Assembly (NCBI RefSeq): GCF_013364195.1
Contig: NZ_CP054918.1
Span: forward strand, 4,887,001-4,951,000
Direction: 5' to 3'
From: Streptomyces sp. NA04227
Lineage (GTDB): Bacteria; Actinomycetota; Actinomycetes; Streptomycetales; Streptomycetaceae
Length of the DNA: 64,000 nucleotides
Shown here piece by piece: positions 8,301 to 15,038 of this stretch; the first letter of the stretch is position 1, and the number at the start of each line of letters is the position of its first letter. The position numbers and the translations under genes are program-made. A model generated the notes under the pieces. That model was not told where the DNA came from. It saw only the letters and a list, made by a program, of their open reading frames with translations, and ran no database searches.

Positions 8301-10105
8301 CCCGGCAGGAACCGCTCCTCGGTGTCCAGGCACACCGAGTACATCGACACACTCGGTCCCTCGCGCAGCAGCTTCACCACACCCGGCAGCGAACGCAGCC
8401 TGCGCGAGCCGTCCCAGAACACCACGATGTCCGGCTCGGAGAACGACTTGATCTGCGTGTTCGCCTGCTTGGCCTTCTGCCGCGCGTCCAGGACCTGGGT
8501 CAGCTCACCGATCCGCGCACCGACCGTCTCGGCGTCCATGCCCAGCAGGATGTTGATGTCCTGCCCACCCCCGGGCCGGGAGTGCGGAAGCCAGCGCACC
8601 CACTCCCAACTCTGTTGCGCGGTGGCCTCGGTGAGCACATAGAACTGCACGTCCATCGGACTGTGCAGCACCGCCGTCTGCGCCAGCGCCCAGCGGCCCA
8701 TCCCGCGCGAGGACTCCCCGGGGCCCGCCATACCGATGACCCCGAGCTGCTGAAGGCCCAGCGACACCGGCGCGTCCTCGATCTGCCAGGTCACCTGCCG
8801 CCGGTGCTCGTCCTTCTCCGGGTCGTCGAGCACGACCTCGGACGGCATCTTCGCGGTACCGACCCGCAGTACGAGATGGTCGTGGTCGCTGCGCCGCCGC
8901 TCCCACAGCCGGGTACGCGGACCCGTACTGAGGGAGAGGACCAAGGCCGGGTCGGGGACGGCGAGGCGGCGGTCGAGCCGTTCGGCGACCAGCGCGTCCT
9001 GTGCGTCCTTCTCGATCCGCTCCTTGGTCTCGTTGTACTCCTTGACCTGCTTCGCATGGGACTTGCGCCCGTGCTTCTTGTCCATGAAGTAGTTGCCGAA
9101 GAGCATGATCGGGCTCAGACCCGCCATGATCAGGTAGTACCAGCGGCCGAAGATGACCACCGCCACGATCGCGCCCACCAGCGGGAACAGCGCCATCAGC
9201 CAGGGCAGCGGCCGGGCCTCGTAGTCGCCGGGCGGCGACGGCAGGCGGAACTTGGTCGGGCGGTTCGGCGGCCGCAGCCGGGGCGGCCGGTTGTAGTCGA
9301 GGCCGATGCCGTCCTCGGACCACTTCAGGGCCGCGTTCGGCGGTGTGTAGCGGATCAGCTCGAAGAGGGTGTTCCCGACGGCGATCTGACGGCCGAGCGG
9401 CCACTCGCCCTTGACGAAGTCCCGTGCGGGCGGCACCGGTTCGGGCCCGTCGCCCTCCCCTTCGTCCCGCCGCCTGCCCCGCCTGCGCCTGGTCCGGGCG
9501 TTGCCGTCGCCGTTGTTGGCGCCGCCGTCCCGGTCCTTCTTCCTGCCCTTCCCCTTACCCGTGCCGTCGTCGATCTCGGAGTACTTCTCGCCGTCGAGGG
9601 TGACCTTCTTCTCGTCGGTGTGCACCGCGACGCGGCAGGTTCCGTCGGTGGTCACGCTGAGGGTCAGCGCCCGTGCGTCCAGTTCGGGATCGTCGACCCG
9701 GATGTGCGCCGCCGGACCGCTGCCGATGTCGTACCGCCCGACCCCGAGCCGGTGCACGGCACCGGCCAACGGCCCGCCCACCACCCGGAGTTCGACCAGG
9801 CCGGAGGGTTCGCCGGGTATGCACGCCGACGGGTCGTTCAGGCTGACCACCACACCGTCGCGCAACGGGGAGCCCACCACGGTGGCCGACGGGTCGACGG
9901 CGTAACCGTCCACGTACACCACCGGCCCGCCGCCCTCGGCGGCCAGTTGGTGCTGCCCGAGCGGAATGATCTGCGCACCGCCCTGGCCGACCTGCTGGGC
10001 GAGCTGCCGCCCGATGTCTCCCACGGTCGACTCGGGATCCGCGTCGACGACGACATCGGCAGCACTGCCGCTGAACGGATCGACGACGGTCAGATTCAGG
10101 CGCAC
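5369..10105 (-). CDS. eccC: EccC/EssC-type type VII secretion ATPase with N-terminal FHA-like domain
   Basis: Membrane-bound FtsK/SpoIIIE-family motor of ESX/type VII secretion, 1578 residues. Order seen: ubiquitin-like or lead-in region; FHA-like segment (about 103-172); two membrane helices (about 299-341); ATPase 1 with Walker A GTTGSGKS (about 768-775) and Walker B LLIVIDEFAS (about 872-882); ATPase 2 with GAPRSGRS (about 1105-1112); ATPase 3 with GPAKSGRS (about 1400-1407). In domains 2 and 3 the Walker lysine is Arg, so only domain 1 looks catalytic, as in many EccC proteins. The frame opens at 10330, but GTG 10105 is chosen because AGGGGGG precedes it and homologues begin at this RLNLTVVDPF sequence. 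ATG 10120 is the alternative. It is divergent from the Esx gene. EccB, EccD, EccE and MycP are not in the window. Confidence 0.92.
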   Translation of the reverse strand: MRLNLTVVDPFSGSAADVVVDADPESTVGDIGRQLAQQVGQGGAQIIPLGQHQLAAEGGGPVVYVDGYAVDPSATVVGSPLRDGVVVSLNDPSACIPGEPSGLVELRVVGGPLAGAVHRLGVGRYDIGSGPAAHIRVDDPELDARALTLSVTTDGTCRVAVHTDEKKVTLDGEKYSEIDDGTGKGKGRKKDRDGGANNGDGNARTRRRRGRRRDEGEGDGPEPVPPARDFVKGEWPLGRQIAVGNTLFELIRYTPPNAALKWSEDGIGLDYNRPPRLRPPNRPTKFRLPSPPGDYEARPLPWLMALFPLVGAIVAVVIFGRWYYLIMAGLSPIMLFGNYFMDKKHGRKSHAKQVKEYNETKERIEKDAQDALVAERLDRRLAVPDPALVLSLSTGPRTRLWERRRSDHDHLVLRVGTAKMPSEVVLDDPEKDEHRRQVTWQIEDAPVSLGLQQLGVIGMAGPGESSRGMGRWALAQTAVLHSPMDVQFYVLTEATAQQSWEWVRWLPHSRPGGGQDINILLGMDAETVGARIGELTQVLDARQKAKQANTQIKSFSEPDIVVFWDGSRRLRSLPGVVKLLREGPSVSMYSVCLDTEERFLPGECQAVVVAEPKPDERAPRAGVDQYAPPAAAANSPQGQGGFPSFQAWHPTQEQPDREQAEELRLRVEQSGSDRILSVRPEFVSPAWCGRLARSLSALRDISGETEDSALPGSSRLLDVLQLEPPTPEAITARWRMGGQSTLAMIGESYDGAFGIDMRKDGPHGLIAGTTGSGKSELLQTIVAALAVANTPENMTFVLVDYKGGSAFKDCVKLPHTVGMVTDLDAHLVERALESLGAELKRREHILAAADAKDIEDYQDLVRRDPSHAPLPRLLIVIDEFASMVRDLPDFVTGLVNIAQRGRSLGIHLLLATQRPSGVVSPEIRANTNLRIALRVTDAGESSDVIDAPEAGHISKSTPGRAYVRLGHASLVPFQSGRVGGRRPGAADPQALAPWVGALDWNELGRQALTKPKAEQREEEEVTDLKVLVDAIRAGNASMGIPAQHSPWLPALGETLLLDEIEVPVLANAAAGKLAPAPYGVEDLPADQARRPVVVDFAHFGHLMIGGAPRSGRSQVLRTIAGSLARTHSCADVHLYGIDCGNGALNALTRLPHCGAVVSRNQTERVVRLVNRLKNELSRRQDLLAESGFADIGEQRAASEAAQRLPHLVVLLDRWEGWLPTLGEVDHGALTDELTAMMREGASVGIHLVLTGDRQLLVGRISSLTEDKYGLRLADRSDFSMLGIPAKKVPEEIPPGRAYRNESGTETQFALLSEDSTGQGQAAALSAIGEAATERDAEVPRAQRPFRVDTLPSRVSFDEAWELRDPELSRSKLWGLVGIGGDELMGYGPDLASGVPSFVVAGPAKSGRSTVMMNFARSYLNQGVRLVIAAPRKSPLRELEGHEQVLKVFVEDDIDEDDFEEVIGSASLEEPIVVLVDDGEILEDCDAESHFKRIVQRGADTGLALIIAGDEEDVCSGFSGWQVDAKKARRGILLSPQDTSAGDLIGIRTNRGMVGGQITPGRGLLHLGDGEHFTVTTPQ

Positions 10106-10478
10106 TTCGGCCCCCCTCATGGACGCTGCGGTCGCTTCCGGAACGCGACGACAGTGAACGTGACGATATCTTCCCGCGCCCCGACCCGGACGTGGCCCCC
10201 GAACCGTCCCCGAATCCTCCCCGGACCTTCCTTCCGGCCACCTCCGCGCAGGCCGGTCCCGGGCCTTGCCGAACCCACCCCGATGTCCGTTTTCTTCCCG
10301 GTTGCAACCCCCTCTGCAACAGCTCATCAACGCTTTCGAACCGGGAATGCGAGTGCGCTGACCGCCGCCGTAGTGTGACCTTCACATGTGCGGTCGTCAC
10401 GCCGTCGAGGCGCAGTACGAACGCGTTAAGGGGAGCCACGGGGGTTGGCCCTGCGGCGAGTTGACTAGGAGCGGCTTC
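10106..10478. promoter_or_regulatory. Divergent promoter region between eccC and the Esx gene
   Basis: A 373-bp stretch with no convincing gene. It contains the interrupted palindrome GTGACCTTCAC near 10376-10386, a possible operator half-site pair. No clear -35/-10 pair could be assigned to either gene. Confidence 0.5.
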
Positions 10479-10778
10479 ATGGCCAAAGACCTTGACATCA
10501 CATATCAGGACATGCGCGATGCGGCCAAGCATGTCGTGAAGGAGAAGGAAAAGCTCAACGAAAAGCTCGACGGCCTGCGCAAGTACATCGCCAACCTGGT
10601 CGAGTCCGGCTATGTGACCAAGAGCTCCTCGAAGACCTTCGACAACAACTTCGAGGAATTCACCAAGGGTGCCAAGGACACCGTCGACGGCCTCGACGGC
10701 ATGGGCGACTACCTCACCATGGCCGCCGACAAGTTCGAGCAGATCGACGAGGAACTGGCGAAGCAGGCCAAGGGCTGA
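10479..10778 (+). CDS. Esx/WXG100-like small helical protein lacking the W-x-G tryptophan
   Basis: A 99-residue, highly charged helical protein of the length and heptad character of WXG100 secretion partners. At the expected helix-turn-helix bend the sequence is LVESGYV (Ser43-Gly44), so Gly is kept and Trp is missing. The C-terminal helix carries F86-xxx-D90, a conservative variant of the Y-xxx-D/E export signal. AGGAG at 10467-10471 lies 7 nt before ATG 10479, fixing the start. It faces away from eccC and is followed by two hairpins, so it forms a single-gene unit. It is likely the primary substrate or a structural partner of EccC. No second Esx gene is adjacent, so it may act as a homodimer. 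Confidence 0.85.
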   Translation: MAKDLDITYQDMRDAAKHVVKEKEKLNEKLDGLRKYIANLVESGYVTKSSSKTFDNNFEEFTKGAKDTVDGLDGMGDYLTMAADKFEQIDEELAKQAKG

Positions 10779-10787
10779 TCAAGGGCC

Positions 10788-10809
10788 AAGGACCGATCCG
10801 CGGTCCTTT
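10788..10809 (+). terminator. Terminator hairpin after the Esx gene
   Basis: Stem AAGGACCG/CGGTCCTT (8 bp) with a 5-nt loop, followed by T, 10 nt after the stop codon. Confidence 0.7.
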
Positions 10810-10816
10810 GACGGTT

Positions 10817-10842
10817 GGTGCCCGGCCCGGGGGCCGGGCACC
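10817..10842. terminator. Second GC-rich hairpin in the Esx/10909 convergent gap
   Basis: The arm GGTGCCCGGCC pairs perfectly with GGCCGGGCACC. It lies between the Esx gene and the convergent gene ending at 10909 and could serve both directions as a back-up terminator. Confidence 0.6.
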
Positions 10843-10908
10843 GGACGTCACCGTGTACGCGGTGGTGGGCGTGCACGGATCACGTCGTCGGGAGAGCGGC
10901 GTTACTTC

Positions 10909-11514
10909 TCACACCCACCGCAACGAGTAGGCGATCGCCTCGCACAACTCCCCCATGGGGCTTTCCACGCCGCTCACCGGAACATTGAAGCCGAGCGCCA
11001 AGTAGCCGACCCGGCCCGGCATTTCGACGTAGTAGTCGAGGCTCGACTTCGTCGTGATGCGGACCGCCTTTCCCGCGGGAAGTTCGTCCGTGGTGCCGAT
11101 TTCGCCCCGACGTGTCTTCCGTAGTTCCTCGGCCCAGTCCTCGGCGCCGACCCACAGGTCGCCGGGGAGCGGGAGCAGCGAGATCAGCAGAGTCGCGGGA
11201 GTGGTGCTGTGGCCGATTCCGTCCGCTTTGAGGAAGAACTCCAGGGCGCCGTGCGAGACGCCCGCTTCGGCGGTGTTCCGCAGGGATACCCACAAGCTGC
11301 GCTGTGCCTCGGCGGACAGCCGTTTCCGCGTTGCCTGCCGGTTCACGAATTTCTTGAGACCGCCCCGCCAGCGCTCCTCGGTGAGGTCGACCCGGAACCA
11401 GTCCCGGGGCACCAGAAGCCGGTAGTCCTCGGGTGGCTCGGTGCGCGACCGAGCCGCCGCCGGGGCCGCCTCTTCGGCCGCCCCGGCGGGACTCGACGCT
11501 TCCACCTCGTTCAT
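10909..11514 (-). CDS. Unknown T7SS-locus protein, related to its neighbour at 11528-12268
   Basis: A 201-residue soluble protein; no named family recognised. After a low-complexity Ala/Glu/Pro N-terminus it reads as alpha/beta, with YRLLVPRDWFRVDL and a conserved-looking LPAGKAVRI segment. The second half aligns by eye with the second half of the upstream neighbour (LPxGxAV, a hydrophobic VPxxG or IPxAG strand, then a terminal CEAIAYSL/FAGIVKSV helix), so the two are probably diverged paralogues. It is last in a minus-strand series starting at 13831, 13 nt after its neighbour. Position suggests a chaperone, immunity or assembly role for the putative substrate upstream, but that is inference. 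Confidence 0.72.
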   Translation of the reverse strand: MNEVEASSPAGAAEEAAPAAARSRTEPPEDYRLLVPRDWFRVDLTEERWRGGLKKFVNRQATRKRLSAEAQRSLWVSLRNTAEAGVSHGALEFFLKADGIGHSTTPATLLISLLPLPGDLWVGAEDWAEELRKTRRGEIGTTDELPAGKAVRITTKSSLDYYVEMPGRVGYLALGFNVPVSGVESPMGELCEAIAYSLRWV

Positions 11515-11527
11515 CCGGTCATCCCGT

Positions 11528-12268
11528 TCATCCCGGCATCGCCACCCGTCGCTCCGACACGTCGTAGAGCTGGACGCTCTTCACGATCCCGGCGAACATC
11601 TGGGAGAAGACGTCCCAGCCCTCCGGTGTCGGGGTGCTCATCTCCATGACGAGGGCCGTGCCGTTCGCCAGGGGGATCTGTACCTGGATGAAGGAGGTCC
11701 AGAAGGGCTCGTCCTGCCCCGACGGGGTGATCGCCTTGTCGACGACCGCCTGCCGGGTACCCACGCAGGAGACCGCCGGTCCGCAGGGGAGGCGGAATTC
11801 GGTGACCTCGCCGATGTCCAGGGTGCGCAGCGCCAACGCGATGGACCCCACCGGGTTGCCCAGCACTCCCTCGTCGAGGTCGATCAGGGAGACGTTGACA
11901 TGGGCGGTGCAGCGCGTCTCGTCGACCTCGGTCATCACGAAGCCCGAGTACTGCACGCCGGTTTCGTAGAGCAGGTCGTAGCTGGCCATGCACATGATGG
12001 CCCACTCGAACTGCATCTCCTCGCTGGCCTTGGGCAGCACGCGCTGGGACAGCGCGATCATCTGCTCGACCAGGTCGTCGATGCCGTCCGCTTCCATGGG
12101 CAGGTCGAAGAACCCGTCCGGCATCACCCAGCGCACGTGGATGAGTTCGTCCTCGGACTCTCCGGCCTTCAGGACGGTCACGGCGCCCGCGTCGATGTCG
12201 GTCTGCCCGGGTGCGTCTGCGGCCACGGCGCCGGGCGCCGTGCCGCCTTCGGGGATGGTCGCGCTCAC
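11528..12268 (-). CDS. Unknown T7SS-locus protein, paralogue-like to 10909-11514
   Basis: A 246-residue acidic soluble protein with no signal peptide or membrane helix. Features include HVRWVMPDGFFDLP near the N-terminus, a central strand-rich region, an LPCGPAV motif and a C-terminal helix around FAGIVKSV, all mirrored in the gene downstream. The start at 12268 is 25 nt after the stop of the large putative substrate gene, so they are likely cotranscribed. The family was not recognised. Being encoded immediately after a WXG-type protein fits a dedicated chaperone (the EspG position in mycobacterial loci), but no EspG motif was identified. Confidence 0.72.
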   Translation of the reverse strand: MSATIPEGGTAPGAVAADAPGQTDIDAGAVTVLKAGESEDELIHVRWVMPDGFFDLPMEADGIDDLVEQMIALSQRVLPKASEEMQFEWAIMCMASYDLLYETGVQYSGFVMTEVDETRCTAHVNVSLIDLDEGVLGNPVGSIALALRTLDIGEVTEFRLPCGPAVSCVGTRQAVVDKAITPSGQDEPFWTSFIQVQIPLANGTALVMEMSTPTPEGWDVFSQMFAGIVKSVQLYDVSERRVAMPG

Positions 12269-12293
12269 CGGCGCTCCTTGCTCGTGTGGGGGG

Positions 12294-13520
12294 TCACGGG
12301 GCCGCCAGCGCCGTGTGGAAGGCCCGCGGGGTGGGCGAGGGACGGGAGGGAGCAGTGGGTGTGGGGGAAGGGCGCGGAGTGGGCGTCGGCGTGGGGCCCG
12401 TGTAGCTGTCGCCCGGGTCGCCGGTCCGTTGCCCGTTCTGCCCGTTGAAGATCTTGTGCATGGCGCTGCCGAAACCGGCGCCCTTGATCGCCGCCGTGAT
12501 CTTCTCGCCCGCGATCGCGGGCCTGCCCATCTTGCCGAGGAGGCCGTTGATCCCGCTCACGGCGATACCGTTGAAGAACTTGTGGCTCACGCCCTTGAGC
12601 GCGCCCGAGCCGAACGCGCGGAACTTGGCGAGCCCCTTGACGCCCTTCAAGGCACCGAATCCCTTGATCACGCCGAGTCCCGGGAAAACGCCAAGGACAT
12701 CCAGGCCCAGTTTGAGCAGATTCAGCTTGCCGCCGCGCGCGATCATGTCGTAGGCGTGGCCCGCCAGCGCCGCGGCGCTCGAAATGACGGACAGTGCGGC
12801 GAAGACCGGTGCCAGTACCTGCAAGGGTGGTACGAACGCGCAGATGACCGCGAGCGTGGCGAAGATGGCGGACATATTGGCGAAGGTGTCCGCCCAGTCC
12901 GCCAGCCAGTTCATAAAGCCGCCCGGGTCCCGGACGCCGTCGTGATGAATGATGTTCTTGATCTTCTTGGCCGCCGCCTTGGCTGCGTCATCACGAATGT
13001 CCTTGGCGCGCTCGATCTTGTTGGTACATTCCCGCATCTGGGAGAGCGCCTGGTTCTTCTGGCCCTCGATCTTCGTGCGGTCGACCGCGTCCCCGGTCTC
13101 CTTCTTGCCGCTCTCGTACGGGGCGAGCTCCTTGACGGCCTTCTTGTAGTCCGGCTCCAGTTCGCGGTACTCGCGCAGAGCCGCGTCGGCCATCCGCTGG
13201 GCGCGGTTCAGCTCACTGGCGTACTCGCTCGACTCACTGTCGCTCTCGCTCACCTTGGTGCCGATGGCCAGCGCGGCTTCGTCGTACCTGTCGTAGGCGC
13301 GCTTGAGGCGGGAGGAGGTGTTCCCGGCTATCTCGTGGAAGGCGCGGCCCGCGTCGCTGTCCCAACCCTCCACCGAGGCAAGGGCCTTGATGTTGCGGGA
13401 CTGCTTGTCGATCTCGTCGGCCATGGCGCGCAGCTTCTTGCCGAGCCGCGCCACCTCGTACGGGTCCCCGGGTATCGGGTCACCTTCGTGCAGCGGTTCC
13501 CAGTCCCTTGGCCGACTCAC
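12294..13520 (-). CDS. Putative type VII secreted protein: WXG-like N-terminus, hydrophobic Gly-rich centre, Pro/Thr tail
   Basis: A 408-residue protein. Residues 15-130 form a helical WXG100/LXG-like module with the bend motif GWDSDAGRAF (Trp53). A coiled-coil-like stretch follows to about 185. Two hydrophobic segments (about 211-262) lead into a small-residue-rich region (about 270-360) full of GXXXG-type spacings, then a Pro/Thr/Ser tail (375-400). This resembles T7SS polymorphic-toxin and LXG proteins in layout, but I see no nuclease, NADase or other known toxin domain. GTG 13520 overlaps the upstream stop by 4 nt, fixing the start and coupling it to the small partner. Membrane insertion is a possible activity and is unproven. 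Confidence 0.78.
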   Translation of the reverse strand: MSRPRDWEPLHEGDPIPGDPYEVARLGKKLRAMADEIDKQSRNIKALASVEGWDSDAGRAFHEIAGNTSSRLKRAYDRYDEAALAIGTKVSESDSESSEYASELNRAQRMADAALREYRELEPDYKKAVKELAPYESGKKETGDAVDRTKIEGQKNQALSQMRECTNKIERAKDIRDDAAKAAAKKIKNIIHHDGVRDPGGFMNWLADWADTFANMSAIFATLAVICAFVPPLQVLAPVFAALSVISSAAALAGHAYDMIARGGKLNLLKLGLDVLGVFPGLGVIKGFGALKGVKGLAKFRAFGSGALKGVSHKFFNGIAVSGINGLLGKMGRPAIAGEKITAAIKGAGFGSAMHKIFNGQNGQRTGDPGDSYTGPTPTPTPRPSPTPTAPSRPSPTPRAFHTALAAP

Positions 13521-13831
13521 TTCTTCTTCTCCTTGCCCTGCTTCTTCACGTCCCGCAGCGCGTCCGCCAGCTTCTTGTCGACCTCGTCGTACGTGTCGGC
13601 GGCGCCCTTGGTGAACTTGGCGAGCTTGTCGATGTCCTTCATCAGCTTTTTGCGCGTCTTCTTCCAGGTTCCGGAGAAGTCGTCGAAGATGTCGCGGAGT
13701 TTGTCGCTCCCCAACTCCTCGCTGTATCCGTCCGCCGGATTCCCGTGCTCCTTGAACTCGTCGTGGAGACGGCGCAGAGCATCGGAACAATCCCTGATCA
13801 TGTCCAGATCTGCTCGTGTTCTGTCACTCAC
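13517..13831 (-). CDS. WXG-type small helical protein with Y-xxx-D export motif
   Basis: A 104-residue charged helical protein. Trp56 in FSGTW marks the hairpin bend, and the C-terminal helix has Y81-DEV-D85, an exact Y-xxx-D/E type VII export signal at the expected distance. It ends in a Lys-rich tail. GTG 13831 is preceded by GGGGG at an acceptable distance; longer readings upstream have no support. It overlaps the large WXG-type gene by 4 nt, as co-secreted heterodimer partners usually do. Most likely role: the signal-bearing partner that takes the 408-residue protein to EccC. Confidence 0.8.
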   Translation of the reverse strand: MSDRTRADLDMIRDCSDALRRLHDEFKEHGNPADGYSEELGSDKLRDIFDDFSGTWKKTRKKLMKDIDKLAKFTKGAADTYDEVDKKLADALRDVKKQGKEKKK

Positions 13832-14090
13832 GTATTCCCCCGTGATGATGCAGTGATGGTGCCGTGATTGGTGATTCTTTGTGCGGCGATGATGATTCTT
13901 TTGTGCGGCAAGAATCTCGCGGAAACTGCGCGACACAGCCGACTGATGGTGCTGTTCTGGTGCTCGCTCGCCCCGGCCTTGATCGTCGGCGGCTCGGGGA
14001 GGGCGGGGCGTGGGTACCGATACGGCCCCACGGTCCATGGGAAGCGGGCCGCGCCCGCGGCCCCGACTGTCGCGGGTGCGACAGGCCGCC

Positions 14091-15038
14091 TCAGCGTCTC
14101 TTCTCTGCCTCGTCCTCGTCCAGCAACTTCTGCAGTTCCGGGGACAGTTGGGGAACCCGGACGCCCGCCTGCTGCGCGGCCGACACGGCGCGCGCGTACG
14201 ACAGCGCGGCCTCGCGGAGTTCCTGCTTCGCGCTGTTGGCCCGGTCGGCGACGACCGCGATCACGGCCGCGATGACCAGGAGTGCGGCGGATCCGGCGTA
14301 GCCGACCGGCTCCCCTTCGCTGCTCGCCCAGACCGCGGGAAGGATCGCCGAGAGCAGGACCAGGCACCCGAGTTGCCCCTGCCAGCCACCGCTGTCAGCG
14401 GTCTGTTCGTACTCACGCACCGCCGACGACTTCTCCGGTACGGAAACCGGCGGTGCGGCGGCGGCACTTCCGGACTGCGGGGCGGACGCGGCGGCGTCTG
14501 CCGACAGGGGCCGCACATCCGGCAGCGTGGGTACGGGTGCGATCTCGGTCCTGTCCTGACTCGTCCGGCCCACCAGCCAGTCGGGCACCGTCGACACCGG
14601 CAGACCGTGGGCCCGCGCGACGGCCAGGACCTCGCGGTAGCCCACCAGCACCGGGTCCCGGAGTTCGCGCCGCCACAAGCCGCGTGCCGTGACGATGAGA
14701 GCGATTCCCAGGACCGTGAGCGCGGCACCGGGTGCGACGAGCGGAACGAAGTCGGATTTCGGGGCGCCCTCTTCAAGGGGCTTGGCCATCGGCAGCCCGG
14801 CCAGAAGCAGCACTCCGGCGATGGTCGTCAGACCGGCGGTCCACATGAACCAGCCGCGTTCCTTCGACCGCACTGCCGCTCTGCGCCGCGCGAGATGCGC
14901 CCGCGTGGCCTCGTCGTCGGTGAAGTCGACCCCGCAGCGCTCCCCGATGCGTGCCACTTCCGCGGCGACCCGGGAATCGGAGATCAGGACCGCACGACTG
15001 ACGGGCAACTCGCCGACTGCGTCAGTGTTTCCACTCAT
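14091..15038 (-). CDS. Membrane protein of unknown function in the T7SS-like locus
   Basis: A 315-residue protein. Two N-terminal membrane helices (roughly residues 65-85 and 98-120, around GLTTIAGVLLLAGLP and ALTVLGIALIVTA) are followed by a soluble loop with an Ala/Pro/Ser-rich linker. A second helix pair (roughly 215-255) and a charged cytoplasmic C-terminus complete it. The first 60 residues are hydrophilic. ATG 15038 has GAGGAAC upstream. Its start overlaps the end of the large TPM-like gene by 17 nt, so they are cotranslated. No catalytic motif recognised; a membrane scaffold role is plausible. Confidence 0.75.
   Translation of the reverse strand: MSGNTDAVGELPVSRAVLISDSRVAAEVARIGERCGVDFTDDEATRAHLARRRAAVRSKERGWFMWTAGLTTIAGVLLLAGLPMAKPLEEGAPKSDFVPLVAPGAALTVLGIALIVTARGLWRRELRDPVLVGYREVLAVARAHGLPVSTVPDWLVGRTSQDRTEIAPVPTLPDVRPLSADAAASAPQSGSAAAAPPVSVPEKSSAVREYEQTADSGGWQGQLGCLVLLSAILPAVWASSEGEPVGYAGSAALLVIAAVIAVVADRANSAKQELREAALSYARAVSAAQQAGVRVPQLSPELQKLLDEDEAEKRR

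Noticed and set aside
5783..10378. Very long open frame (over 1500 codons) on the + strand, antisense to eccC
   Set aside because: A shadow caused by high GC. Its translation is Arg/His/Gly-rich without motifs, whereas the minus frame gives a complete EccC.
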